Assembly: GCF_031769195.1 (NCBI RefSeq)
Contig: NZ_JAVHNP010000003.1
Span: forward strand, 310,001-374,000
Reading direction: 5' to 3'
Source: Vreelandella sp031769195
GTDB lineage: Bacteria; Pseudomonadota; Gammaproteobacteria; Pseudomonadales; Halomonadaceae
Length of the DNA: 64,000 bases
The notes under the pieces were generated by a model. That model ran no database searches. It saw only the letters and a program-made list of their open reading frames with translations, and was not told the origin of the DNA. Made by a program: the position numbers and the translations under genes. Shown here one piece after another: positions 53,216 to 62,467 of the stretch (position 1 is its first letter; each line of letters opens with the position of its first letter).

Positions 53216-53934
53216 CAACAGGCATCACCCATGAAATTAAAGCGCTCACCTTTGATGTGTTTGGTACGGTGGTGGATTGGCGCAGCAGCGTGATTCGCGA
53301 AGGCGAGCAGTTGAACCAGGCCAAAGGACTTAGCATTGATTGGGCGCGGTTTGCCGACGAGTGGCGGGCAGGCTATGCCCCCGCCATGAACCGGGTGCGC
53401 CAAGGGGAGCTGCCCTGGACCAAGCTGGATGACCTGCACCGCATGACCCTTGACCGGCTGCTGATCGCCTTTGGTATTGCCGAGCAGTTCAATGAGGAGG
53501 AAAAAGCGCACCTTAACTGCGTGTGGCACCGCTTAACCCCCTGGCCAGACAGCGTAGAGGGCCTAACGCAGTTAAAACAGCGCTATGTATTGGCGACGCT
53601 TTCTAACGGCAATGTCTCGCTGCTGGTAAACATGGCGCGCCACGCCGGGCTTCCCTGGGACTGCGTGCTCTCCTCAGAGCTTGCCGGACACTACAAGCGT
53701 GACCCGGAGGTGTACCACATGGCCGCCAATCTCCTCGGCCTGAAGCCGTCGCAAATATTGATGGTGGCCGCCCATCAAGATGATCTGCAGGCCGCCCACC
53801 GGGAAGGCATGCGCACCGCCTTTGTGAAGCGCCCACTGGAGTTTGGGCCCGCTTCCACACCGGACTTAACCCCCGACCCCTGCTTTGATTTAGTCGCAGA
53901 AGACTTCCTCGACTTGGCGCGGCAGCTCTCATGA
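53212..53934 (+). CDS. HAD family hydrolase (haloacid dehalogenase type II-like)
   Basis: A 240-residue HAD phosphatase/dehalogenase-fold enzyme. Nucleophile Asp in FDVFGTVVDW, Arg in DEWRAGY, Ser-Asn in LATLSNGN, Lys in GHYKRDPEVYHMAANLLGL, acidic MVAAHQDDLQAAH. True L-2-haloacid dehalogenases have SSNxWD in the last motif; here it is AAHQDD, so the Ser and Asn are lost. Dehalogenation is therefore doubtful. Start ATG 53212 overlaps the LysR stop; its own stop overlaps the next LysR gene as ATGA. Confidence 0.85.
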   Translation: MTTGITHEIKALTFDVFGTVVDWRSSVIREGEQLNQAKGLSIDWARFADEWRAGYAPAMNRVRQGELPWTKLDDLHRMTLDRLLIAFGIAEQFNEEEKAHLNCVWHRLTPWPDSVEGLTQLKQRYVLATLSNGNVSLLVNMARHAGLPWDCVLSSELAGHYKRDPEVYHMAANLLGLKPSQILMVAAHQDDLQAAHREGMRTAFVKRPLEFGPASTPDLTPDPCFDLVAEDFLDLARQLS

Positions 53935-54839
53935 AACTCGACCCGACCTCTCTCAAGCTGTTCGTGAAAGTGGCCGAGATGGGCACCATCACCGGCGCGG
54001 CGGACGCCTCGTTTACGGCCACCTCTGCCGTCAGTAAGCGCCTTAGCGAGCTGGAGGCATACTTCAATACGCCGCTGCTGAAGCGCAATAACCGAGGTAT
54101 TGAGCTGACCCCGGCGGGCAGCGCGCTGCTGAATCTTTCTCGGGGCGTGCTGCACAATTTAGAAGACCTCGACCTGCAAATGCGCGACTACGCCAGCGGC
54201 CAGCGGGGCATTGTGCGGGTGTTTGCCAATATGTCGGCGATTACCCAATACCTGCCCCAAGAAATGCGCGCCTTTTTTGAGCAGCACCCGGATATTGGCG
54301 TGCAGCTTGAAGAGAAGGTTAGCCCGATCATCACCCGCGAAGTGATGAACAATAACGCCGATATCGGCGTCTGCGCCCAGATGCTGCACGGCTATGATCT
54401 GATTGAATTCCCTTATCACGTGGATGACCTAGTGCTGGTGGTGCCCCAGCAGCATCCGCTTGCCCACCGGGAAAAGGTGTTCTTCCGTGAGTGCTTAGAC
54501 TACCCCCACGTGGGGCTGCATACCGCCAGCGCGATTAACCTAGAAATCATGCGGGCGGCCAGCATGGCCAACAAAACCCTGCGGATTCGTATTCAGGTGA
54601 CCAGTTACGATGCGCTGTGCCTGATGGTGCAGGCGGGGCTGGGCGTGGGCGTGCTGCCCCGTGGGGCGATTCGTCAGTACGTGGATGGCCTTAACGTGAA
54701 CGTGCTGTCGATTCAAGACGAGTGGGCGCGGCGCAAACTGAGCATTTATGTCAAAGATTTAGACCGCCTTTCCATGGCGGCACGTGTGCTGGTGGAGCAT
54801 TTTATTCAGGCTGCCAGCGACGCTTCTTCAGCGCGATAG
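53931..54839 (+). CDS. LysR family transcriptional regulator (paralogue)
   Basis: A 302-residue LysR regulator. HTH region SLKLFVKVAEMGTITGAAD...AVSKRLSELEAYFNTPLLKRNNRG; ligand domain with VRVFANMSAITQYLPQEM, RIQVTSYDALCLMVQAGLGVGVLP and DEWARRKLSIYV. It shares many of these motifs with the LysR gene at 52304, so the two are local paralogues separated by the HAD gene. All three genes overlap as ATGA and must be co-transcribed. The following TAXI-TRAP genes are the nearest downstream target candidates. Confidence 0.92.
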   Translation: MKLDPTSLKLFVKVAEMGTITGAADASFTATSAVSKRLSELEAYFNTPLLKRNNRGIELTPAGSALLNLSRGVLHNLEDLDLQMRDYASGQRGIVRVFANMSAITQYLPQEMRAFFEQHPDIGVQLEEKVSPIITREVMNNNADIGVCAQMLHGYDLIEFPYHVDDLVLVVPQQHPLAHREKVFFRECLDYPHVGLHTASAINLEIMRAASMANKTLRIRIQVTSYDALCLMVQAGLGVGVLPRGAIRQYVDGLNVNVLSIQDEWARRKLSIYVKDLDRLSMAARVLVEHFIQAASDASSAR

Positions 54840-55039
54840 CCTGGGGCAAACGGCGCTGCTTTCGCGATTGGAGAAGGCAGGTTCATCAATCACCAATATA
54901 CAGCCCTCGGGTTTGGCGTTATCACTTTAGGCACCGTAAGCGACTCCCCTTGCTTATTCGGTTATCGGGAGAGGTGCAGTGAAGGCCTCCCACAGCACAC
55001 AACATCACAACATGCTTCCCGACGCGTTGAGGACAAACA

Positions 55040-56017
55040 ATGACTAAATTAACACTACGCCACTTGCTTCCCGCTTCCATTCTGGCCGTTAGCGCCCTGA
55101 CCGCCGCCACTGCCCAGGCGCAAACCGCGCTGAACATGGGCTCGGTGCCCACGGGCACCGGCTGGTTTTTCGGTATCTCTGAAGGCGCGCGGGTGATCAG
55201 CGCCAACACGCCCTACGAGATCACCGTACGTGAAACCGGCGGCACCCGCGAAAACGCCATTCGCCTCACCAACGGCGAGCTAGACCTAGCCTTTACAGAG
55301 GCACTGGTGGGCTACGAGCAGTACAACGGTGAAGGCCGTTTTGCGGATATGCCCAACCCCGATGTGCGCTTGGTCTACTGGATTGCGCCTTCCACCATGC
55401 ACTGGGCGGTCCGCCAGGACAGCGATATTAAAACCTTTGAAGACCTAAACGGCGAGCGCTTTAACCCCAGCAGCATCGGCGGTGGCGGCGAATACATCAC
55501 CGAGCAGGTGTTCGGCATTCTGGGCATTGAACCTGACTTCCAGCGCATGCGTGTGAACGATGCGGCGGAAGGGGTAACCGATGGCCGTTTGGTAGGCTTT
55601 AGTTACAACGGCGTACCGCCGATTCCGCTCTTTACGGAAGTACACTCCTCGCGCCCGCTGCAGCTACTGTCGCTGTCTGACGAGCAGGTAGAGACCGTGA
55701 CCACTGAGCTGCCGTTTCTCTCGCCAACCGTTATTCCTGCCGATACCTACACCGGCATGAGTGAAGCGCAGTCGCTGGGTATTTACATGGGCATCGCGGC
55801 CACCACCGACCTGGATGCCGATACCGTGTATGAAATCACCAAAGCGTATTGGGAAAACCACGACCAAGTGGCCGCCTCCTTCAAACCTGCGGGGAGTGTC
55901 GACCCACAAACCGTGATCGATACCGCGACCTTCCCGCTGCATGCTGGCGCGCTGCGCTACTACCAGGAATTAGGGCTGGAGATCCCCGCCGAGATTATTC
56001 CGCCTGAAGCGCAGTAA
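55040..56017 (+). CDS. TAXI family TRAP transporter binding protein
   Basis: Periplasmic solute receptor of 325 residues. Signal peptide about 1-27 (ending TAQAQT). The TAXI family pattern is LNMGSVPTGTGWFFGISEGARVI, with VRETGGTRENAIRLTNGELDLAF and SIGGGGEYITEQVFGILGI. It captures an organic acid for the fused permease encoded next. GAGGA precedes the ATG. A hairpin follows. Confidence 0.92.
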   Translation: MTKLTLRHLLPASILAVSALTAATAQAQTALNMGSVPTGTGWFFGISEGARVISANTPYEITVRETGGTRENAIRLTNGELDLAFTEALVGYEQYNGEGRFADMPNPDVRLVYWIAPSTMHWAVRQDSDIKTFEDLNGERFNPSSIGGGGEYITEQVFGILGIEPDFQRMRVNDAAEGVTDGRLVGFSYNGVPPIPLFTEVHSSRPLQLLSLSDEQVETVTTELPFLSPTVIPADTYTGMSEAQSLGIYMGIAATTDLDADTVYEITKAYWENHDQVAASFKPAGSVDPQTVIDTATFPLHAGALRYYQELGLEIPAEIIPPEAQ

Positions 56018-56029
56018 CCCGCCCATGCG

Positions 56030-56052
56030 CCCCGCCGACATGCTCGGCGGGG
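56030..56052 (+). repeat. Intercistronic hairpin after the TAXI gene
   Basis: Perfect 9-base GC stem (56030-56038 with 56044-56052) and 5-base loop, followed by TAGTTT only. It probably stabilises the receptor message and reduces read-through to the permease. Confidence 0.7.
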
Positions 56053-56116
56053 TAGTTTGCTATTAGCCTGACGCGCTGCCTAGCCTCCCCTTGATAGGCG
56101 GCGCGGGAGTTCCCCC

Positions 56117-58072
56117 ATGGAAACCGCAAAAGAGTCAGTTGTTGAAAAATACCAGGAGGATGCAGGCAAGCGGCAGCTTACCGGCTTCTGGTTTATGGTG
56201 GCCCGCACGGCAGCGGTGGCAATGGCCATTTTCCACCTCTATACCGCCGTCACTGGGCCAGTGAATACCCAAAACGCGGTGCACCTGCTGTTTGCACTGC
56301 CATTGATTTTCCTTGCTTACCACTGCCGCGTGCGGGATACCCAGCGCATTCCGTGGTTCGATGTCATTCCGATTCTATTAAGCGTGGTGATCAGCGCCTA
56401 TTACGTTTATCACTTCGACCGCATCATTTATCAGTTGGGCTACTTAATGCCCACCACGCTAGACCTTGTGTTTGGCGTTAGCGCGATTTTACTGCTGCTG
56501 GAAGCCTGCCGGAGGGCGATTGGCTTAGCGTTCCCTATTCTGGTGCTGATTGCCCTGGCGTATGCGGCCTTTGGGCAACACCTGCCCGGCGTTTGGGGCC
56601 ATGGTGGTTTTCGTTGGGATGATCTCGTCGCTACCTTCTATTTAGGGCCGACCGGTATTTTCGGCAGCCTGATGCGTACCTCGTCTACCGTCATTGTGGT
56701 GTTTATTATGTTTGGTGCGCTGCTGGTGACCACCGGCGGTGGCGACACCTTTATGCGCCTCTCGACAGCCGCTACGGGCGGAATGGCGGGTGGCCCCGCC
56801 AAAGCGGCCACGCTGTGTAGCGCCATGTTTGGCAGCATTAGCGGCAGCACCGCCGCTAACGTTGCCACCACCGGCGTCTTTACCATTCCGTTGATGAAGA
56901 AAAACGGCTACAGCGCGCGCTTTGCTGCGGCTACCGAGGCCTCTGCCTCGACCGGTGGGCAAATTCTGCCGCCGATTATGGGGGCCGCCGCGTTCGTGAT
57001 GGCCGACGTTATCTCCACCAGCTACCTGGATATCATCAGCGCCGCGCTGATTCCTGCGCTGCTGTTCTACCTTGCCATTTGGATGAGCGTTCACTTTGAA
57101 GCCAAACGCCTGGGGTTGAACCCGATCCCCAAAGACCAGCGCCCGACGCTGCGCGAGGGGCTCTTTAATGTCGAAACCCTGCTGCTGCCGCTGGTGGTGC
57201 TGATCACTATGCTGGTGCTGCGCTATACGCCTACTACCGCCGCCGTGGCCGCGTACTTCACCGCGATGGTGCTGTATCTGGTGTCGCCGCGCAGCCAAGG
57301 CACGCTCTGGGAGCGAGTGAAATCACTACCGGCCGCGCTGGAAGCAGGGGCAATGACCGCCGCGATGATTGCGGTGATTATCGGCAGCGTCGCGATTATC
57401 GCGGCGGTAATCAGCATCACTGGGCTAGGACTAAAAGTATCTTCGCTGATTCTGATGGTGAGCGGTGGCGACGTGATGGTCACACTGCTATTGGCGATGG
57501 TGGTGGCAATTATTCTTGGCATGGGCTTACCCACTGTGGCGGCTTATATGCTGGCCGCATCGGTCGTCGCTGCCGCATTCGTCGAAGCGGGTTTACCAAG
57601 CCTCTCTGCCCATTTGTTTATTCTCTACTTCGCGATCCTTTCAGGAGTGACGCCTCCGGTGGCACTGGCGGCCTATATTGGCGGCGCGATTGCGGGTTCC
57701 CACTGGTTCCGTACGGCACTAACGGCGACGAAAATTTCCTTGGGCGGCTTCCTGATTCCGTTTATGTTTGTCTATCATCCGCCGCTGCTCGGGCAGGGCA
57801 CCAAATTGGAAATCGCCATGGCGGTGGCCTCGGGGGTGCTGGGTATTATTGCCTTGGCGGCCTCTACGATAGGCTACTTTGCTCGCCCCTGTTCCTGGGT
57901 AGAGCGCGGTCTGCTGCTGTTTGCCGCTCTGATGTTGATTAACGGCCAAGCCATTACAGATGTGGTGGGCATTGCAGTCATCGTAGGGATCTTCGCCTGG
58001 CAGCGGTTTTTCAGCCATGCGGCTAAAGGGGGCCACCCTTTAGAGCGCTCACCGAGCAAGGAGCCGCTTTAA
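56117..58072 (+). CDS. TRAP transporter fused permease (4TM/12TM)
   Basis: Inner-membrane permease of 651 residues in which the DctQ-like four-helix and DctM-like twelve-helix parts are fused, as usual for TAXI systems. Marks: GPTGIFGSLMRTSSTVIVVFIMFGALL, the SGSTAANVATTGVFTIPLMKK motif, and GMGLPTVAAYMLAASVVAAA plus FILYFAILSGVTPPVALAAY near the end. Ion-driven uptake. Its TAA overlaps the dehydrogenase start as TAATG. Confidence 0.93.
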   Translation: METAKESVVEKYQEDAGKRQLTGFWFMVARTAAVAMAIFHLYTAVTGPVNTQNAVHLLFALPLIFLAYHCRVRDTQRIPWFDVIPILLSVVISAYYVYHFDRIIYQLGYLMPTTLDLVFGVSAILLLLEACRRAIGLAFPILVLIALAYAAFGQHLPGVWGHGGFRWDDLVATFYLGPTGIFGSLMRTSSTVIVVFIMFGALLVTTGGGDTFMRLSTAATGGMAGGPAKAATLCSAMFGSISGSTAANVATTGVFTIPLMKKNGYSARFAAATEASASTGGQILPPIMGAAAFVMADVISTSYLDIISAALIPALLFYLAIWMSVHFEAKRLGLNPIPKDQRPTLREGLFNVETLLLPLVVLITMLVLRYTPTTAAVAAYFTAMVLYLVSPRSQGTLWERVKSLPAALEAGAMTAAMIAVIIGSVAIIAAVISITGLGLKVSSLILMVSGGDVMVTLLLAMVVAIILGMGLPTVAAYMLAASVVAAAFVEAGLPSLSAHLFILYFAILSGVTPPVALAAYIGGAIAGSHWFRTALTATKISLGGFLIPFMFVYHPPLLGQGTKLEIAMAVASGVLGIIALAASTIGYFARPCSWVERGLLLFAALMLINGQAITDVVGIAVIVGIFAWQRFFSHAAKGGHPLERSPSKEPL

Positions 58073-59025
58073 TGCACATTGTCATTCCCGATGATTACCA
58101 GGATTGCGTTCGTGAACTAGACGCCTTCGCCAAGCTGGCGGGCCATCACGTCACGGTTTATACCGACACCGTGACCGATGAAGACGAGCTGGTAGCGCGC
58201 TTTCAAGATGCCGATGCGCTGGTGCTGATTCGTGAGCGCACACCGATCACCGCGTCGTTGCTGGCGCGGTTGCCCAAGCTCAAGCTGATCAGCCAAACCG
58301 GCGGCGGCGCGGCCCATGTGGATATGGCCGCCTGCCGTGAGCACGGCGTGGTGGTGCTGGCAGGCACCGGCTCGCCCTATGCGGCGGCCGAACTCACCTG
58401 GGGGCTGGTGCTCTCGGCCATGCGGCGCATTCCTGAAGAGGTGGAAAACCTCAAAGCAGGCCGTTGGCAGCGCACCCTGGGCACCGGCCTAAAAGGGCGC
58501 ACGCTAGGCGTATTTGGCTACGGCAAAATTGGCCAGTTAGTGGCCCGCTACGGCCAAGCGTTTGAGATGAACGTATTGGTATGGGGCCGCGAAGGCACCC
58601 GCCAGCGGGCCGCAGCCGCGGGGCTTGAGGTTGCGGCCTCGCAAGAGGAGTTCTTCAAACGCAGCGACGTGCTCAGCCTGCACCTGCGCTTAAACCCGGA
58701 AACCCGCGGCATCGTCACAGCGGCGAATTTAGCCAGCATGAAGCCTACGGCGGTGCTGGTGAACACCAGTCGCGCGCCGTTAGTGGAGGAGGGTGCGTTA
58801 GAGGCCGGGCTAAAAGCCGGGCATCCCGGCATGGCCGCTGTGGATGTGTTTGATGAAGAGCCAGTGCTTGAACATACGCTGCTGGCGCTGCCTAATTTCC
58901 TGGCCACGCCGCACCTGGGCTACGTAGAGAAAGACAGCTACGAGCTCTATTTTGGCGATGCGTTTGAGAACGTACTGGCGTTTGATGCAGGCACGCCTGG
59001 GCGCAACTTGGCGGAGGAGGGCTAA
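58072..59025 (+). CDS. D-2-hydroxyacid dehydrogenase
   Basis: A 317-residue NAD(P)-dependent dehydrogenase of the D-isomer family. Cofactor motif GVFGYGKIGQLVARYGQ near 145, catalytic Arg in VLVNTSRAPLVEEGAL (about 230), Glu in VDVFDEEPV, and His in LATPHLGYVEKDSYELYF. Substrate unknown; coupling with the TAXI-TRAP permease (1-base overlap) suggests it oxidises or reduces the imported 2-hydroxy or 2-oxo acid. Confidence 0.9.
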   Translation: MHIVIPDDYQDCVRELDAFAKLAGHHVTVYTDTVTDEDELVARFQDADALVLIRERTPITASLLARLPKLKLISQTGGGAAHVDMAACREHGVVVLAGTGSPYAAAELTWGLVLSAMRRIPEEVENLKAGRWQRTLGTGLKGRTLGVFGYGKIGQLVARYGQAFEMNVLVWGREGTRQRAAAAGLEVAASQEEFFKRSDVLSLHLRLNPETRGIVTAANLASMKPTAVLVNTSRAPLVEEGALEAGLKAGHPGMAAVDVFDEEPVLEHTLLALPNFLATPHLGYVEKDSYELYFGDAFENVLAFDAGTPGRNLAEEG

Positions 59026-59028
59026 GCC

Positions 59029-59478
59029 ATGACCTCACACAGTGACGCTTCACCGGAGCGCTCTTTGCAGAGCAAGCGGGATGCGCTTAACCCCGATGGG
59101 TTAGCCACCCGCCGCGAGGTGTTGGGGGATGAGTACGTCGACGCCGCGCTGGCCCAAGCCGATGAGTTTGGCTGGCCGATGCAGGAGCTAGTGACGCAGC
59201 AGTGCTGGAACGATATTTGGAATCGTCCTGGTCTTGAGCGGCACACCCGCAGCCTGATTAATATTGCTATGCTGGTAGCGCTGAACAGGCCCCACGAACT
59301 CAAAGTGCACGTGCGTGGGGCGCTGAATAACGGCTGTAGCGAAGAGCAAATCCGCGAGGTGCTGCTCCAGTGCGTGCCCTATTGCGGCTTCCCTGCCGCG
59401 ATAGATGGGCTACGCACGGCCCGCGAGGTGATTAACGCGGCGCGTCAGCCCGACCAGCCCAGCAGTATGGGCACGTAA
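59029..59478 (+). CDS. Carboxymuconolactone decarboxylase family protein
   Basis: A 149-residue AhpD/CMD-like helical protein: RREVLGDEYVDAALAQADEFG, TRSLINIAMLVALNRPHELKVHVRGALNNGCSEEQIREVLLQ and CVPYCGFPAAIDGLRTA. The Cys-x3-Cys here differs from the redox CxxC of AhpD, pointing to the PcaC-like side, but the catalysed step is unknown. It starts three bases after the dehydrogenase. Its last 34 bases overlap the end of the convergent dctM gene. Confidence 0.85.
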   Translation: MTSHSDASPERSLQSKRDALNPDGLATRREVLGDEYVDAALAQADEFGWPMQELVTQQCWNDIWNRPGLERHTRSLINIAMLVALNRPHELKVHVRGALNNGCSEEQIREVLLQCVPYCGFPAAIDGLRTAREVINAARQPDQPSSMGT

Positions 59479-60704
59479 ACCACCAGCAGCAGCACGCCAA
59501 TCAGCCCTAGCAGGTAGGGGATAATGGCGCGGGTAATCCGCTCTAGCGGCAGTTGGGTGACGGACGACGCCACGTAGAGGTTGATCGCCACGGGTGGGGT
59601 AATCATGCCAATCGAGAGCCCCACCACGATGATCAGCCCGAAGTGGATCGGGTCGATGCCCAGCTGCAGCACCAGCGGCAGCAGCACCGGGGTCAGGATA
59701 ATCAAAGCGCTGGCGGTTTCGATAAACACCCCGGTCAGCAGAATTACCGCCACCACCAACAGCATAATCACGTAGGGGTTGGTGGAGAGCGACAGCACCG
59801 CCTGGGCAATCGCGCCGGGCACCTGCCAGCTAGAGAGCGTCCAGCTCAGCACCGCCGACATGGCAATCACTAGCATGATCACCGCCGTTGTCATCGCCGA
59901 GCGAATCAACAGCTTATACACCTGGGGCAGGGTTAAATCCCGATACACAAACAGCGACACCAGCAGCGCGTAGTTCACCGCCACCACGGCCGCTTCCGAC
60001 GGCGTGAAAATCCCCGAGAAGATACCCCCCAGAATAATCACTGGCGTCATCAGCCCCCAGCTGGCCGCTTTTAGCGTGCGCCAAATGGTGGCCAGCGACA
60101 GCGGCGTACCTTTCGGGTACTTGCGTTTATATGCCTGGGTAATCGCAATGGCCATGAGCGCTATACCCATCGCCAGCCCTGGCAAAAAGCCGTTCAAGAA
60201 CAGCGACGACACCGACTGCTGGGCAATGACCGCGTAGATAATCATCGGCACCGACGGGGGAATCACCACGCCAATGGTGCCGCTGGCGGCAATTAAGCTA
60301 GCCGCTGAAGCAGGGTCGTAGCCTTTGCGCTTAAGCTCTGGCACTAGGCTTGAGCCCACCGCTGCCGTTGTGGCCGCACCGGAGCCGGAAATAGCCGCAA
60401 AGAACATGCCCGCCATCACCGAGACCACGGAAAGCCCGCCGCGCATAAAGCCCACCAGCGAATCGGCAAAGCTCACCAGCCGCTCGCTGACTTTACCCTG
60501 GGCCATTAAGTCCCCGGCCAGGATAAACATCGGAATAGCCACCAAGGCAAACGAATTAATGCCCTGGAACATCTGCTGGGTGACCACCATCAGCGGTACG
60601 CCGGATTGATACAGCGCGTACAGCGAGCTGGCCCCAATCGCGAAGGCAATCGGCACGCCCAGCAGCATAAACAGGAAGAACAGCCCAAACAGTACCAGCG
60701 TCAT
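59445..60704 (-). CDS. dctM: TRAP transporter large permease (DctM)
   Basis: A 419-residue membrane subunit with about 12 helices. Marks: FLLGVPIAFAIG-like start, GAATTAAVGSSLVPELKRKGYDPASAASLIAASGTIGVVIPPSVPMI, and GLSIGMITPPVAINLYVASS. It begins as ATGA overlap with dctQ. The gene name denotes the family; the substrate need not be C4-dicarboxylate. Convergent overlap with the CMD gene. Confidence 0.93.
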   Translation of the reverse strand: MTLVLFGLFFLFMLLGVPIAFAIGASSLYALYQSGVPLMVVTQQMFQGINSFALVAIPMFILAGDLMAQGKVSERLVSFADSLVGFMRGGLSVVSVMAGMFFAAISGSGAATTAAVGSSLVPELKRKGYDPASAASLIAASGTIGVVIPPSVPMIIYAVIAQQSVSSLFLNGFLPGLAMGIALMAIAITQAYKRKYPKGTPLSLATIWRTLKAASWGLMTPVIILGGIFSGIFTPSEAAVVAVNYALLVSLFVYRDLTLPQVYKLLIRSAMTTAVIMLVIAMSAVLSWTLSSWQVPGAIAQAVLSLSTNPYVIMLLVVAVILLTGVFIETASALIILTPVLLPLVLQLGIDPIHFGLIIVVGLSIGMITPPVAINLYVASSVTQLPLERITRAIIPYLLGLIGVLLLVVYVPILLGWSG

Positions 60705-61225
60705 AGCGGCTCCTCCTGGGCGGCGGCGGTGGGCTCACCGTTCACCAGCACTTCCAGCATATCCACCAGGGCGTACCACGCCATAATGCCCGCTGCGAGC
60801 GGAATCACCGCGTACACGTAGGTCATCGAGAGCCGCAGCGAGGCGGATTTCTGAAAGCTCTGCACCTGCATATAGCGGTAGCCAATCACCACCAGCGTGA
60901 TCATAAACGCCACCACAATGGCCAGCGCCGCAAGCCTGGCCAGCTTACGCAGCGGCAGCGGTAGGGCATCCACCGCAAAGGTAACCGCGATATGCCGCCC
61001 ACGCTGAAACGCTAACGTGCCCGCTAAAAAGGTGATCCACACCAGCAGAAACCGCGCGACCTCTTCGGTCCAGCCCACGGCGCTGAACAGCACCCGCGAG
61101 ACGATCTGTAGCGTGATTACGCCAATTAAAGCCGCCATGCCCGCAAACACCACGGGCTGGATGATGGCATCCAGCCCGCGTTCAATGCGTTGCAGCAGCG
61201 TCAAAAGAGGCTGTGCAAACGACAT
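60701..61225 (-). CDS. dctQ: TRAP transporter small permease (DctQ)
   Basis: A 174-residue four-helix subunit with the family segment FLLVWITFLAGTLAFQRGRHIAV and a conserved basic loop. ATG 61225 forms TGATG with the dctP stop; the GTG three bases earlier is less likely. Central gene of a compact dctP-dctQ-dctM operon. Confidence 0.9.
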   Translation of the reverse strand: MSFAQPLLTLLQRIERGLDAIIQPVVFAGMAALIGVITLQIVSRVLFSAVGWTEEVARFLLVWITFLAGTLAFQRGRHIAVTFAVDALPLPLRKLARLAALAIVVAFMITLVVIGYRYMQVQSFQKSASLRLSMTYVYAVIPLAAGIMAWYALVDMLEVLVNGEPTAAAQEEPL

Positions 61226-62223
61226 CACTGTTGCAGCGCCTCCTGGATACGCGGCAGGTAGTCACCGAACTGCTCGCCGTACTTCTCGTACACCGGCGCA
61301 ACGGCGGCTTGGAAGGCTTCCATATCCGGGGTGTCGTTAATTTCCATGCCTGCTTCGCGCAGCGCATCTAGCTGGGCAGCTTCCATGTCCGCATTGACCT
61401 GGCGCTCATGCTCGGCGGCTTCCTGGGCGGCTTCTTCCAATACCGCTTGGGCGGCCTCGGGCAGCTGGTTCCAGGCAGGCATGCCCATCACGAAAATCGC
61501 CGGGGCGTAGGTGTGGCGGGAGAGCGTCATGTAGCCCTGGGTTTCATCCAGTTTGAACGAGTGAATCACGTTCACCGGGTTTTCCTGGCCATCGATGGTG
61601 CCCTGCTGCATAGCGGTGAGCGCTTCGGTCCACGCCATGGGGATCGCGTTGGCACCCAGCTCGCGGAAGGTATCGGTGTACACCGGGTTTTCCATCACGC
61701 GGATGCGCAGGCCATCCAGGTCTTCTGGGGAATTCACCGCCCGCTCGCTGTTGGTCAGGTTACGGAAACCGCGCTCGGCGTAAGCCAAGCCTTTCAGGTT
61801 CACGTCTGCCAACTTATCTAACAGCTCCTGGCCGATGGGGCCATCCAGCACGCTATAAGCGGCTTCCGGGGAGGGGAACAGGAACGGCAGTTCAAACACC
61901 GCCATCTCTTCCACAAAGTTGGCTACCGGCCCGTTGGTAATCACGCCCATATCCACGGTGCCGATCTGCATGCCTTCTAGCAGCGTGCGCTCATCGCCCA
62001 GCGAGGCGTTGGGGAAGATCTCGATATTCACCTTGCCATCGGTGCGTGCTTCCACCAGCTCTTCAAATTTGGTGGCCGCAATATGGAAGCCATCCTGCTC
62101 GTTCACCACGTGGGCTAAACGCAGCGTGACCGGGTCCATATCCGCAAAATCGTTGGCGTTCGCGGCGCTGACCAGCGCCAATGAGATGCCCAGTGCCAGC
62201 GTACTACGTGCAAATGTTTTCAT
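61225..62223 (-). CDS. dctP: TRAP transporter binding protein (DctP)
   Basis: Periplasmic receptor of 332 residues, signal peptide about 1-23 (ending SAANAND). DctP marks: LRLAHVVNEQDGFHIAATKFEELVEARTDGKVNIEIFPNASLGDERTLLEGMQIGTVDMG, then LRIRVMENPVYTDTFRELGANAIPMAWTEALTAMQQGTIDGQENP with the carboxylate-binding Arg. First gene of its operon. A different family from the TAXI receptor at 55040. Confidence 0.93.
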   Translation of the reverse strand: MKTFARSTLALGISLALVSAANANDFADMDPVTLRLAHVVNEQDGFHIAATKFEELVEARTDGKVNIEIFPNASLGDERTLLEGMQIGTVDMGVITNGPVANFVEEMAVFELPFLFPSPEAAYSVLDGPIGQELLDKLADVNLKGLAYAERGFRNLTNSERAVNSPEDLDGLRIRVMENPVYTDTFRELGANAIPMAWTEALTAMQQGTIDGQENPVNVIHSFKLDETQGYMTLSRHTYAPAIFVMGMPAWNQLPEAAQAVLEEAAQEAAEHERQVNADMEAAQLDALREAGMEINDTPDMEAFQAAVAPVYEKYGEQFGDYLPRIQEALQQ

Positions 62224-62338
62224 TTATTATGTTCCCAATATGACCAAGGGTGGTTAAGAGGTGCAAAAGTGCCCCCAGAGCATGCACCACCGCAGTGAAA
62301 ACGGTCAATCACAAGGCGGCCTAAAACCGCCCCGCCGC

Positions 62339-62367
62339 TAGACACAGCCCGCCCACACGGGTACGAT
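62339..62367 (+). promoter_or_regulatory. Promoter of tRNA-Arg
   Basis: TAGACA (62339-62344), 17-base spacer, TACGAT (62362-62367). Transcription would start near 62374, just before the tRNA. Confidence 0.6.
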
Positions 62368-62378
62368 ACGCACCCAAA

Positions 62379-62455
62379 GCGCCCGTAGCTCAGTTGGATA
62401 GAGTGTCGGCCTCCGAAGCCGAAGGTCGCAGGTTCAATTCCTGCCGGGCGCGCCA
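62379..62455 (+). tRNA. tRNA-Arg (anticodon CCG)
   Basis: 77 bases including encoded CCA. The acceptor stem GCGCCCG pairs with CGGGCGC, the D-arm contains AGCTCAGTTGGATAGAG, the anticodon stem TCGGC/GCCGA encloses loop CTCCGAA (anticodon CCG, reads CGG), and the T-arm contains GGTTCAATTCC. Base pairing is complete. It stands alone, with an intrinsic terminator 12 bases later, and may mark the edge of an accessory island. Confidence 0.97.
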
Positions 62456-62467
62456 GAATTTGTGTTG

